Source of the DNA: Methanohalobium sp046546175
GTDB lineage: Archaea > Halobacteriota > Methanosarcinia > Methanosarcinales > Methanosarcinaceae
Length of the DNA stretch: 14,813 nt
Assembly (NCBI RefSeq): GCF_046546175.1
Contig: NZ_JBKGYF010000041.1
Coordinates: 1 to 14,813, forward strand
Direction of reading: 5' to 3'
The notes below the pieces were generated by a model, which was not told where the DNA came from, searched no databases, and saw nothing but the letters and a program-made list of their open reading frames with translations. The position numbers and the translations under genes were made by a program. This document shows positions 1-7,226 of this stretch, in pieces (the stretch's first letter is position 1; the number at the start of each line of letters is the position of its first letter).

Positions 1-77
1 AGGTCGATTTCAATGTTTAAAGTCTCTCCTTTTTCATCTGCGCATGCAAATGTCCAAGGAACCTGTAATGTGACCAT
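1..77 (-). CDS. 5' end of an unidentified gene, truncated by the window edge
   Basis: An open frame starts at ATG 77-75 on the minus strand and runs off the left edge, giving 25 complete codons that begin MVTLQVPWTFACADEKG. A purine-rich run (AAGGGGG on the minus strand, about 86-92) sits at ribosome-binding distance from this ATG. An archaeal TATA-like element lies further upstream (131-142). The initiation context makes this a credible gene start. Too little protein is visible to assign a family. It is divergent from the metalloregulator gene at 244. Confidence 0.55.
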   Translation of the reverse strand, partial: MVTLQVPWTFACADEKGETLNIEID

Positions 78-130
78 ATCTATTCCCCCTTAACAACAAA
101 TTGCTGATTTGGTTATTTATCGCTTTTGGT

Positions 131-142
131 ATTTATTATAAA
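131..142 (-). promoter_or_regulatory. TATA-like element for the minus-strand gene starting at 77
   Basis: Read on the minus strand this is TTTATAATAAAT, a good archaeal TATA box. Transcription would start about 25 bases further on, near 105-110. That leaves a short leader containing the G-rich ribosome-binding site of the gene starting at 77. Assigned by sequence and spacing only. Confidence 0.4.
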
Positions 143-163
143 AGTTATTATTATTATTATATC

Positions 164-180
164 TTTGGCATTTGGCCAAA
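164..180. promoter_or_regulatory. Candidate operator, TTTGGC/GCCAAA half-sites
   Basis: The perfect palindrome TTTGGCCAAA (171-180) is preceded directly by a third half-site, TTTGGC (165-170). It lies about 30 bases upstream of the TATA-like element of the metalloregulator gene, inside the divergent intergenic region. Related TTGG/CCAA elements recur just before znuA (688-719). DtxR/MntR-family proteins bind palindromes near their own promoters, so autoregulation is a reasonable inference. No consensus for this exact regulator is known to me. Confidence 0.35.
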
Positions 181-210
181 TATGTCAGGAATTATTGTGC
201 GTATGTACAA

Positions 211-220
211 AAATATAAAT
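211..220 (+). promoter_or_regulatory. TATA-like element for the metalloregulator gene
   Basis: AAATATAAAT lies 24-33 bases before the ATG at 244. Transcription from it would begin almost at the start codon. Together with the lack of a Shine-Dalgarno sequence, this suggests a leaderless transcript. Confidence 0.4.
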
Positions 221-243
221 AATTCGTTTGCCTACTAATATCT

Positions 244-669
244 ATGGATAAAATCACTGGGCTTGAACTGACACCCCGGAAAATACGATATCTCAAGTTT
301 CTGCTTGAAAAGGGGGGAATTGTGAGGACAACTGAAATATCATCACAATTAAATGTGGATCCATCTACATCTACCAAGGTGATTAATGACCTTGCAAAAA
401 ACGGTTATGTAAATCATATTCCTTATCGGGGAGTCTGTCTAACTAAATGCGGACAGGAATATGCAGAATTTCTGATTAGAAGACACAGAATCCTTAGTCT
501 TTTATTCAGCCATTATGGTTTGTCTACAAAAGGTGCGTGTGAAGAAGTATCACGATTTGAGGGATATGTTTCAAAAGATGCAGTAGATAGAATCTGTAAG
601 TCAATGGGTCATCCACAGTTAAGCAATTGTGGAGAAATTAAACATGATAGTTGTGGACTTGTTGATTAA
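244..669 (+). CDS. DtxR/MntR-family metal-dependent transcriptional regulator
   Basis: This 141-residue protein has a winged helix-turn-helix at about residues 10-65 (recognition helix near STSTKVINDLAKNGYV), then a dimerisation and metal-binding helical region (about 72-125). That is the two-domain build of MntR, with no C-terminal SH3-like domain. Of the family's usual metal ligands I can place His81 (RRHRIL) and Glu106 (RFEG). The positions that are usually Cys/Glu and His appear as Ser103 and Gly107. Cysteines 99, 118, 129 and 137 and His134 cluster in the C-terminal part and could contribute to metal binding. The gene lies directly upstream of a zinc/manganese-type importer, so it most likely senses that metal and represses the operon. 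Which metal it senses cannot be read from the sequence. Confidence 0.85.
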   Translation: MDKITGLELTPRKIRYLKFLLEKGGIVRTTEISSQLNVDPSTSTKVINDLAKNGYVNHIPYRGVCLTKCGQEYAEFLIRRHRILSLLFSHYGLSTKGACEEVSRFEGYVSKDAVDRICKSMGHPQLSNCGEIKHDSCGLVD

Positions 670-687
670 AGTCGGCATCTAATTTTT

Positions 688-719
688 CCAAGGTGCCAAA
701 CAATTTTCTTGGATACCAA
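688..719. promoter_or_regulatory. Candidate operator sites upstream of znuA
   Basis: Two elements sit in the 71-base gap between the regulator and znuA. CCAAGGTGCCAAA (688-700) reads TTTGGCACCTTGG on the minus strand, and TTGGATACCAA (709-719) is a perfect palindrome around a 3-base centre. The second ends 21 bases before the znuA ATG at 741. They share half-sites with the 164-180 element, as expected if one regulator binds both. Confidence 0.35.
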
Positions 720-740
720 AAATTAAAAGGAAGAATTGTT

Positions 741-1595
741 ATGAACTACTATTATAAACCGCTGTCTGTTGTATTGATAATCTGTGTATTGTTTGTATCT
801 GGATGTTCAGAAAAGTCTCAAACCCAAAAAGATGATGAAAATATAACGGTTGCTGTCAGTATACTTCCACAGGCTGAATTTGTGAAGCAGGTAGGTGGAG
901 AGAAGGTTAATACAATAGTAATGATACCTCCCGGAGCAAGTCCAGCAACACATGAACCTACTTCAGGACAACTAAGAGATTTAAGTAACGCTTTGATGTA
1001 TGCAAAGCTAGGTTCAGGGTTGCCTTTTGAAAATTCTTGGATGGGTAAAATAAGGTCAGTTAATGATGATATGTTAATTGTGAATTCATCAGATGGTATA
1101 ACCATTAGAAACAATGACCCCCATGTTTGGACAACTCCTGAAAATTCTAAAATAATGGTTGAGAATATCTATAAAGGTCTTGTACAAGTCGACCCTGAAA
1201 ATAAGAGTTATTATTCACAAAATAAAGACGAATACATGCAGGAACTGGATGAACTGGATTCTTATATAAATAATACATTATCAGGATACGAAAATCGAAG
1301 TATTATGGTTTATCATCCAACTTGGGAATATTTTGCACAAGAATATGGTCTGGACATGATACCTGTTGAATTAGAAGGGAAGGAACCAACTGCAAAGGAA
1401 TTAAAACGATTTGTAGATGTAGCAAAGAAGAAAAATATTTCTGTAATATATGTCCAAGAACATTTCAGTAAATCAAGCGCTGAATCAATAGCAAAGGAAA
1501 TTAATGGTGAAGTTGTATCAGTAAACCCACTTGCAAAGGATTATGTAACCAATCTCAGAAATGTTACCAATGTATTTGCGGAAAATCTTGGTTAA
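741..1595 (+). CDS. znuA: Zinc/manganese ABC transporter substrate-binding lipoprotein
   Basis: This protein of about 284 residues is the cluster A-I metal-binding component of an ABC importer. A GTG at 693 would add 16 residues, but ATG 741 is preferred: it has AGGAAG upstream and starts a proper lipoprotein signal, with hydrophobic VVLIICVLF and then lipobox FVSGC (Cys22 lipidated). Likely metal ligands are His71 (ATHEPT), His128 (NDPHVW), His192 (VYHPTW) and an acidic or His residue in VQEHFS (240-241). These match the three-His-plus-one pattern of ZnuA/TroA proteins. The His-rich loop of many ZnuA proteins is missing, so manganese or zinc are both possible. The ATPase and permease genes follow at once. 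Confidence 0.88.
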   Translation: MNYYYKPLSVVLIICVLFVSGCSEKSQTQKDDENITVAVSILPQAEFVKQVGGEKVNTIVMIPPGASPATHEPTSGQLRDLSNALMYAKLGSGLPFENSWMGKIRSVNDDMLIVNSSDGITIRNNDPHVWTTPENSKIMVENIYKGLVQVDPENKSYYSQNKDEYMQELDELDSYINNTLSGYENRSIMVYHPTWEYFAQEYGLDMIPVELEGKEPTAKELKRFVDVAKKKNISVIYVQEHFSKSSAESIAKEINGEVVSVNPLAKDYVTNLRNVTNVFAENLG

Positions 1596-1612
1596 TAATA
1601 TGAAGGGATTAA

Positions 1613-2374
1613 ATGAAAACAAATGTTAATGTGATTGAAATCAGTAATTTGTGGGTACATTATGGAGATATTCCTGTACTAGAGGACATCAATCTAACAG
1701 TGGAACAACCAAGAGATCTAATGGCTATAATAGGACCCAATGGTGGGGGAAAAACCACTCTATTAAAAGTAATCCTTGGATTGATAAAACCAAGCAAGGG
1801 CACAGTAAAAATTTTTAGGGAAAGCCCTGCAATAAATCGGAAGCATATAGGTTATGTCTCACAGCACAGTACCTTTGATTTTGATTTCCCTATAAGTGTT
1901 TGGGAAGTTGTCCTCATGGGTCGAATGGGACATGCTGGACTGTTGAAAAGTTATAGTAAAGAGGATAAATTAAAGGCTTACAATGCATTGAATATAGTGA
2001 ACATGGTTGAATATAAGGACCATCAGATAGGAAAATTGTCTGGTGGACAGCGGCAACGGGTATTTATAGCAAGAGCACTGACAACAGAACCAAAAATTCT
2101 GCTTCTAGATGAGCCCAGTTCTGGACTTGATACACATATGCAAGGAGAACTGTATGATTTACTTTCAAAACTTAAAAAGAAGATGGCTATTATTATGGTC
2201 ACCCATGATTTAACTGCAGTGTCATTACATGTAGATACAGTAGCATGCCTTAATCGTAAATTGTTCTACCATGGTTCAAAAGAAATACCCCGTGAAGACC
2301 TGGAAGCAGCTTATCACTGTCCTGTGGAGATGATAGCCCACGGAGTTCCACACAGAGTACTGAAAGATCATTGA
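1613..2374 (+). CDS. znuC: Zinc/manganese ABC transporter ATP-binding protein
   Basis: This 253-residue ATPase drives metal import. It carries every ABC motif in order: Walker A GPNGGGKTT (41-49), Q-loop Gln84 (YVSQH), signature LSGGQRQR (142-149), Walker B LLLDEP (163-168) and switch His198 (VTHDL). The C-terminal segment has His235, Cys236, His243, His247 and His253. This His-rich tail is common in metal-type ABC ATPases of this family. A purine-rich GAAGGG lies upstream of the ATG, which begins 17 bases after znuA. The permease gene starts 12 bases downstream, so the three are surely one operon. Which of the two metals is carried is not shown by this subunit. Confidence 0.9.
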   Translation: MKTNVNVIEISNLWVHYGDIPVLEDINLTVEQPRDLMAIIGPNGGGKTTLLKVILGLIKPSKGTVKIFRESPAINRKHIGYVSQHSTFDFDFPISVWEVVLMGRMGHAGLLKSYSKEDKLKAYNALNIVNMVEYKDHQIGKLSGGQRQRVFIARALTTEPKILLLDEPSSGLDTHMQGELYDLLSKLKKKMAIIMVTHDLTAVSLHVDTVACLNRKLFYHGSKEIPREDLEAAYHCPVEMIAHGVPHRVLKDH

Positions 2375-2386
2375 TGGAGCTTTGAA

Positions 2387-3214
2387 ATGGTTGTTGATAT
2401 TCTCGATATTCTTCAGTATGAACACATGAGGAACGCGCTAATTTCAGCATTACTTGCTAGTATAGCATGTGGAATCATTGGGACCTATGTTGTTGTAAAA
2501 CGTATTGTGTTTATAAGTGGAGGAATAGCTCATGCATCCTTCGGAGGGATTGGTATGGGATATTATCTGGGAATTAATCCGGTTCTTGGGATATTGCCCT
2601 TTGGTATTGCATCTGCACTTGGCATAGGTTGGATTACAAAACGGTCTAGTTTACCAGAGGATTCTGCGATTGGTATATTCTGGGCAAGTGGAATGGCGAT
2701 AGGGGTAATTTTTCTAAACCTCACTCCGGGATATGCACCTGATCTAATGACTTATCTTTTTGGCAATATCCTTACCGTTCCGTTTTTTGACGTAATAGTG
2801 ATGTTAATACTGGATATAATTATAGCTTCATTAGTCTACCTTTTTTATAAAGAATTTCTAGCGTTAAGTTTCGATGAGGAGATGACAGCGGTTCTGGGAG
2901 TTCCAGCAGAAAAACTATATTTTTTGCTCCTTTGTCTGATAGCTCTTACTGTGATGGTTCTGGTAAGGGTTGTAGGTATTATTTTGGTCATAGCACTTTT
3001 AACGATACCTGCAGCATTGAGCCGACAGATAACTTCTGATTTTAAAAGGATGATATTTTTATCGGTTATATTTGGTGGGATTTTCAGTACCGGAGGTATT
3101 GGGATATCCTATATGTTTGATATTCCATCAGGAGCAACTATTATACTGGTCATGTCGATATTTTATTTTGCATATTCTCTTTTTAGAGGGAAACTAAACA
3201 ATCTTTTAAGCTGA
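2387..3214 (+). CDS. znuB: Zinc/manganese ABC transporter permease (ABC-3 family)
   Basis: This 275-residue membrane protein is the channel subunit. It is hydrophobic throughout, with several predicted membrane-spanning stretches, for example residues about 18-38, 56-78, 133-153, 178-202 and 243-265. The segments ISGGIAHASFGGIGMGYYLG and VGIILVIALLTIPAALS are typical of the ABC-3 (ZnuB/TroC/MntB) family. Length is normal for the family. GGAG lies upstream of the ATG. The glycosylase gene downstream begins within 30 bases and is probably co-transcribed. Confidence 0.9.
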   Translation: MVVDILDILQYEHMRNALISALLASIACGIIGTYVVVKRIVFISGGIAHASFGGIGMGYYLGINPVLGILPFGIASALGIGWITKRSSLPEDSAIGIFWASGMAIGVIFLNLTPGYAPDLMTYLFGNILTVPFFDVIVMLILDIIIASLVYLFYKEFLALSFDEEMTAVLGVPAEKLYFLLLCLIALTVMVLVRVVGIILVIALLTIPAALSRQITSDFKRMIFLSVIFGGIFSTGGIGISYMFDIPSGATIILVMSIFYFAYSLFRGKLNNLLS

Positions 3215-3242
3215 AAAATTGGTTACAGGTGTAAATGTGAAG

Positions 3243-3890
3243 ATGAATATAGAATCCAGAAAAGATTTGGTTAGGATTGTTGACAATTTACAAGAAGACG
3301 AAATATCGGAAACAGTTAATAGACGCATACGGGAGTTTGAAGAACTCCATGCTAAAAGTAATAAAGAATGGTTCAATGAACTCTGTTTTTGTCTTTTAAC
3401 TGCAAATTCCAGCGCAAGGCTGGGAATGAATATCCAGAATTATATGGCAAAAATTGACGGTTTTTTAACCTGTGACCAGAAGGAATTATCCAAAATCCTG
3501 AAGCATATGGGTCACCGATTTTATGAAAAAAGGGCGGAATACATAGTACTTGCTAGGAATAATGCAGCAGATATTAAAGATAAAATTACTAATATGGAAA
3601 ATGAATTTACTGCACGCGAATGGCTTGTTAAAAACATTAAGGGAATAGGATACAAGGAATCCAGCCATTTCCTTAGGAACGTTGGTTATAAACGCCTGGC
3701 AATTCTTGACAAGCATATACTGCGTATTATGTGCAGCAGCTGTATTATCGATGTTCCAAAAACACTTACAAGAAAACGGTATTTGAATATTGAGCAGGAG
3801 TTCATATCTCTGGCTGATGAGGTGGGATTAACACTTGCAGAACTTGATCTCTATTTGTGGTACACACAGACAGGAGAAGTATTGAAATGA
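3243..3890 (+). CDS. 8-oxoguanine DNA glycosylase/AP lyase, archaeal type 2 (Ogg2)
   Basis: This bifunctional glycosylase removes 8-oxoguanine from DNA and cleaves the abasic site through a Schiff base. The helix-hairpin-helix motif is NIKGIGYKESSHFLRNVGY. Numbered from ATG 3243 (215 residues), Lys138 in GYKES is the expected nucleophile and Asp156 in ILDKHIL is the catalytic acid. The ending LDLYLWYTQTGEVLK closely matches the conserved tail of archaeal Ogg2 proteins as I recall them. The start is uncertain: TTG 3219 and GTG 3237 are in frame, and AGGTG at 3227-3231 could serve GTG 3237 or ATG 3243. The gene follows the metal transporter by about 28 bases. Co-transcription is likely, but a functional link is inference. 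Confidence 0.88.
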   Translation: MNIESRKDLVRIVDNLQEDEISETVNRRIREFEELHAKSNKEWFNELCFCLLTANSSARLGMNIQNYMAKIDGFLTCDQKELSKILKHMGHRFYEKRAEYIVLARNNAADIKDKITNMENEFTAREWLVKNIKGIGYKESSHFLRNVGYKRLAILDKHILRIMCSSCIIDVPKTLTRKRYLNIEQEFISLADEVGLTLAELDLYLWYTQTGEVLK

Positions 3891-3966
3891 TGGAGATATT
3901 TGTTGTAAACCTAAATTATTTATGTTATAATACTTATTAGTTATTGGGGACTTAGGAGGTTTGTTT

Positions 3967-4251
3967 ATGACAAAATATGTGATTATATCCCAATTAACAG
4001 ATGACGGTGCAAGAACTCTAAAGAATAATCCTGAAAGGATTAAAGAAGTAAATGAAGAACTCAAAGAAATAGGGGTAGACGTACTTGAACAGTACTTTGT
4101 TCTGGGAGATTTCGATTTTTTAAACATAGTGGATGCAGAAGATGAAAACGCGGTTTCAAAAGCTGTTGTAGAACTTGCATCGAGGGGGAGTATTAAAACC
4201 AAAACTTATACTGCAATACCTATTAATAAGTTTTCTGGGCTGTTCGAATAA
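3967..4251 (+). CDS. GYD-domain protein
   Basis: This small protein of 94 residues has the dimeric ferredoxin-like alpha-beta fold expected of the GYD family. It opens with strand KYVIISQLTDDG, then a long charged helix (about 19-37), and carries the family segment LGDFDF (46-51, the G-Y-D position). It ends with a second helix and strand KTKTYTAIP. ATG 3967 is chosen over the in-frame TTG 3961 because a perfect Shine-Dalgarno AGGAGGT (3954-3960) sits 6 bases before it. The family has no firmly established biochemical role; stress-responsive or monooxygenase-like functions are only suggested. It is a single gene ending at a hairpin shared with the DUF169 gene. Confidence 0.8.
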   Translation: MTKYVIISQLTDDGARTLKNNPERIKEVNEELKEIGVDVLEQYFVLGDFDFLNIVDAEDENAVSKAVVELASRGSIKTKTYTAIPINKFSGLFE

Positions 4252-4284
4252 CTGTTTCTTATAAAAATTAAAATCAAAGGTTTG

Positions 4285-4300
4285 GTGGTTACATAACCAC
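4285..4300. terminator. Hairpin between convergent GYD and DUF169 genes
   Basis: GTGGTTA (4285-4291) and TAACCAC (4294-4300) form a perfect 7-base inverted repeat with only two bases between the arms. It is followed by the T-rich tract ATTTTATTTT on the plus strand. It lies in the 57-base gap between two convergent stop codons, so it may end both transcripts. Archaeal termination mainly needs T-tracts, so the hairpin role is inferred. Confidence 0.5.
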
Positions 4301-4308
4301 TGAACATT

Positions 4309-4995
4309 TTATTTTCCAAACATTTTTGATGCAGATTTCATCATATCTTCTAGACGTTCCAGTGGAATTCCTATAGCCATTTCTTCTTCCTGGATTTCTG
4401 TATGTTTCCTGCTTCCGCCGCATCCCACGGTAACACATATCTGACCGCTCATATATGGTTCAGCTACACCATCCGCACAGAGACTTTGTTTACCTGCAAA
4501 ATCTGCATTGACTCTGCCACCTTGTTTGTACAGTAGAGCCTGGGACATTTGCATCATCTGTTTTGGAGTTCCGATTATGACAACTACATCAGGCAGGAAT
4601 TCTGCTTTTTCAAGAGGTTCATAGATGACAGCTTTTATAGACCCTGAAAGAACTCTTGGAATCATTTGCATGGTACGTCGTGCTGCATTTTGGGTGCTGA
4701 ATGATCCGAGTTTATAATAAACTTCACCTTTTGCAAGTTTTTCATCCATCTCCCGAAGACCCATGACAGCAGCTCCACCCTTGCATTTCTGGTCATCTAC
4801 AAGTGTATAAAAACTTGAACCGGTTCTTCTGACATTATCGATCATCTGGCAGTGTCTTGTGGGATTTTCTATTCTTTCAACACCTTCAGGGATTTCCTGC
4901 ACATTAGAAACCAGTTTTACTGCAACAGGTGATGTTTTAAGTTTGAATATATCTATTAAATCAGCACCTATCTTTTTAACATCTTCTATATCCAT
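4309..4995 (-). CDS. DUF169 family protein (COG2043)
   Basis: This 228-residue soluble protein is of the DUF169 family, which is common in methanogens and anaerobes and has no established function. Five cysteines are spread through it: Cys49 (TRHCQM), Cys71 (QKCKGG), Cys173 (LCADG), Cys187 and Cys192 (CVTVGCGGSRK). The CxxxxCGG pattern and the paired single cysteines look suited to metal or cofactor binding, but that is inference. Length is normal. GGAGAT (minus strand, about 5004-5009) precedes the ATG, and a TATA-like element (about 5066-5076, minus) lies upstream. It is transcribed alone, divergent from the decayed cytochrome gene. Confidence 0.8.
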   Translation of the reverse strand: MDIEDVKKIGADLIDIFKLKTSPVAVKLVSNVQEIPEGVERIENPTRHCQMIDNVRRTGSSFYTLVDDQKCKGGAAVMGLREMDEKLAKGEVYYKLGSFSTQNAARRTMQMIPRVLSGSIKAVIYEPLEKAEFLPDVVVIIGTPKQMMQMSQALLYKQGGRVNADFAGKQSLCADGVAEPYMSGQICVTVGCGGSRKHTEIQEEEMAIGIPLERLEDMMKSASKMFGK

Positions 4996-5123
4996 TTCTT
5001 ATAATCTCCGTTTTGGGTTTTGATATTTATTCATTATTGTTTTTGTAGAAAAAGTGCGTAGATTTATGTTATATTATTTTTTCTCATCGCTAATATAATA
5101 TTACCGTAAATTAACCATAGTAA

Positions 5124-5133
5124 TTTTTTATAT
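5124..5133 (+). promoter_or_regulatory. TATA-like element of the cytochrome pseudogene
   Basis: TTTTTTATAT would place transcription start near 5155. That is upstream of ATG 5179 and its Shine-Dalgarno but downstream of TTG 5139. This is one reason to prefer ATG 5179 as the ancestral start. Confidence 0.35.
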
Positions 5134-5178
5134 CAGTTTTGATAAACTTTCTACTAACGTTAAATAAGGGGAGAGGGT

Positions 5179-6490
5179 ATGGAAAAATATATTTCATTCC
5201 AATAGCGGTTTTCATATTGCTGGCAATGACTTCCATGGCATGGAGTCCTGAAACCTGTAAAGATTGCCATACTGGTTACTATGAGATGTGGAACACGTCA
5301 AAACATGCTGAATCACTTAAAGCTGCAGGTGGAAACGTATTAAATATCGATGAATGTACAGAATGTCATTTAGAATCATCGATAAAAGAAAACTGGAACC
5401 GTGAGGATGTTGAAGGAACCATCGAACCGATAACCTGTGAAATATGCCACAGTCCACCTGAAGGGGGTTATGATGCACATATAGACAATCCCATTGAATA
5501 GTTCCAGAGGTAAACTATTCGGCTGAGATGTGTGGAAACTGCCATAAGGAATCCCATCATCCCATAATCGAAGAATGGGAATAAAGCGATGAGTATTCAA
5601 GGGATGATTTCGACCCTGAGAACATGGCAAGCCATTCTGAACCTACAGATGTAACCGAACCAATTGTACTGAACCGTTCAAAAGAATGTACATCATGTAA
5701 AAGCACCGAAGGGGCGATTGTGAATCTGGAGGGGGCAGATATCTACGATTTTAATCAGGAAAACCTTCCAAACCCATCAGGTGTGGAGGAGTGGAGAATT
5801 ACCTGTGCTGCATGTCATGACCCTCATAGCACAGAGTACCGTGTCGAAGATAAAGTGCAGTTATGTTCCAACTGCCATAATTCCAGAGGTGCGGAACCTG
5901 ATGGAGAAACTACAATAGCCAGATACACTCAGTGGGATATGTACAGCAATTCCAGTTATGTAACAGGCGGACATCCTGTTGAGATAGGGTGTGTGGGTTG
6001 TCATATGGGTTCGAAACCTTTCAATGAGACAACCAATTCATCAGCAGTAACTGGTCATAACTTTGATATAAACGCCTCCTTGATTGTGGATTTAGAATCC
6101 ACCAATAATTATTCTAGATGCCACGGTTCTGAACTTTCAGATCTTATTGAAAACCAGGAAGATAAAGTCTTCGTCAGACTGGAACAACTCGAAACAATGA
6201 GAGAAAATGCCAGAGACTCACTTGAAGAACTGAATGGGACATCGATATATCAGGAACAACAGGCAGTGTTCAATAATGCTCTGTATTATATGACCGCAGT
6301 TGAGGAAGATGGAAGTCTTGGTGTCCATAATATGGAAATGGCTTTCAGGTATCTAAACAACTCAGAAGAGCGGTTTGATGAGGTGATCAACACCCAGCCA
6401 CCGGAAGAAGAGCCTGGTTTTGGGGCAACTTATTCCATTGCCGGATTACTCGTGGTATTTTACCTTGTTAGAAGGAAATTCCATAAGTAA
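5179..6490 (+). pseudogene. Multihaem cytochrome c with PGF-CTERM-like tail, frameshifted and interrupted
   Basis: Three reading-frame pieces join into one secreted multihaem cytochrome. ATG 5179 has a strong ribosome-binding site (AGGGGAGAGG). The signal peptide (IYFIPIAVFILLAMTSMAWS) is in another frame, and adding one A to the A-run at 5183-5187 restores MEKIYFIP. Haem motifs CKDCH, CTECH and CEICH follow. The frame then stops at TAG 5499-5501, and one added A near 5497 gives a continuous IEIVPEVNYSAEMCGNCH. A TAA then interrupts at 5582-5584. The rest carries CAACH, CSNCH and CVGCH, plus altered CTSCK (5687) and YSRCH (6110). The C-terminus has a helical dimer-like region, then PGFG, a membrane segment and RRKFHK. 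Its role was probably electron transfer or NrfA/octahaem-like reduction at the cell surface. Sequencing error could explain the single-base lesions, but not the TAA and motif changes. Confidence 0.75.
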
Positions 6491-6498
6491 TCTGGAAC

Positions 6499-6520
6499 TT
6501 CTTTTTTTTATATTGTATTT
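6499..6520 (+). terminator. T-rich tract after the cytochrome pseudogene
   Basis: The tract ACTTCTTTTTTTATATTGTATT begins about 9 bases after the stop codon at 6488-6490. T-rich runs of this kind end transcription in archaea. No stable stem is seen. Confidence 0.35.
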
Positions 6521-6530
6521 TAAGATCAAG

Positions 6531-7226
6531 TCAGGAATTATTAATTATATCTCTAATAGTTTTAAGCACTGCAATCGCATCCTCACGTTTAAGATCGATT
6601 TCGTTTTCCCTGCAATATTTTAGAACATCTTTACCCTTTTCTTCTGAAAGAATTCCGTTTTTGATGGCCTGTTTGACCATGCCCATATAACTTCTATACG
6701 GGTAATATGTCTGTTTTGTGATGTTAATTAATAATTTGTATGTTTTATCATCAATTATTCCATTGTAACATGCTGCCTTCAGAGTTTTTCTGATATTGAC
6801 TAGTGGTTTGGAAACAGGTTCAAATGTATCCGGATTTGTGGCTACAGCTACTTCATCATCTGCCTCAATAACACCATCCTTATACTGCCTGTATATCTCC
6901 CCTACACCTGTCATTCCATAGTCATCAAGCTCTGATGCACGTAAAGCACCCATACTGCACCCCCCTACAACAATAACATTGTTATTGAGTGCTTTTATTA
7001 TCTCTTTATGTGAAACAGCTGCTTTATCAAAGAAAACTCCGTCGATGATTCCGATAACGTTATAGCTATCTTTTATTGCTTTGTCAATATTACATCTATA
7101 TACAGGGGGTTTATAAGTGGCATCCAGTATCTCTTTTGCATCATCATGACTTATACTTGTACCTGCAAACACAGTTACTCTGGGATTTCTCGGTTTTTTT
7201 ATATTCAAACTCGTCTGCGGTTCCAT
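6531..7226 (-). CDS. tfuA: TfuA-like protein, YcaO partner
   Basis: This 231-residue protein belongs to the TfuA family, which works with YcaO to put sulfur into peptide backbones. In methanogens the pair is needed for thioglycine in McrA of methyl-coenzyme M reductase, shown genetically in Methanosarcina acetivorans. It opens with strand VTVFAGTSIS (17-26) and has the conserved core IDGVFF (61-66) and GGCSMGALRASELDDYGMTG (88-107). Length is typical. The gene starts inside the 3' end of ycaO, overlapping by 22 bases, which suggests translational coupling. TfuA is thought to help deliver or activate the sulfur donor, but its exact chemistry is unsettled. Confidence 0.88.
   Translation of the reverse strand: MEPQTSLNIKKPRNPRVTVFAGTSISHDDAKEILDATYKPPVYRCNIDKAIKDSYNVIGIIDGVFFDKAAVSHKEIIKALNNNVIVVGGCSMGALRASELDDYGMTGVGEIYRQYKDGVIEADDEVAVATNPDTFEPVSKPLVNIRKTLKAACYNGIIDDKTYKLLINITKQTYYPYRSYMGMVKQAIKNGILSEEKGKDVLKYCRENEIDLKREDAIAVLKTIRDIINNS

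Noticed and set aside
5499..5501. In-frame TAG in the cytochrome region as a pyrrolysine codon
   Set aside because: Methanosarcinales do read TAG as pyrrolysine, but read-through here meets TAA three codons later, and the haem-bearing continuation lies in another frame. A one-base loss explains it better.
5139..5501. TTG 5139 as the start of a short intact cytochrome of 120 residues
   Set aside because: The TATA-like element would start transcription downstream of 5139, and the strong ribosome-binding site serves ATG 5179. The product would also be cut off in mid domain.
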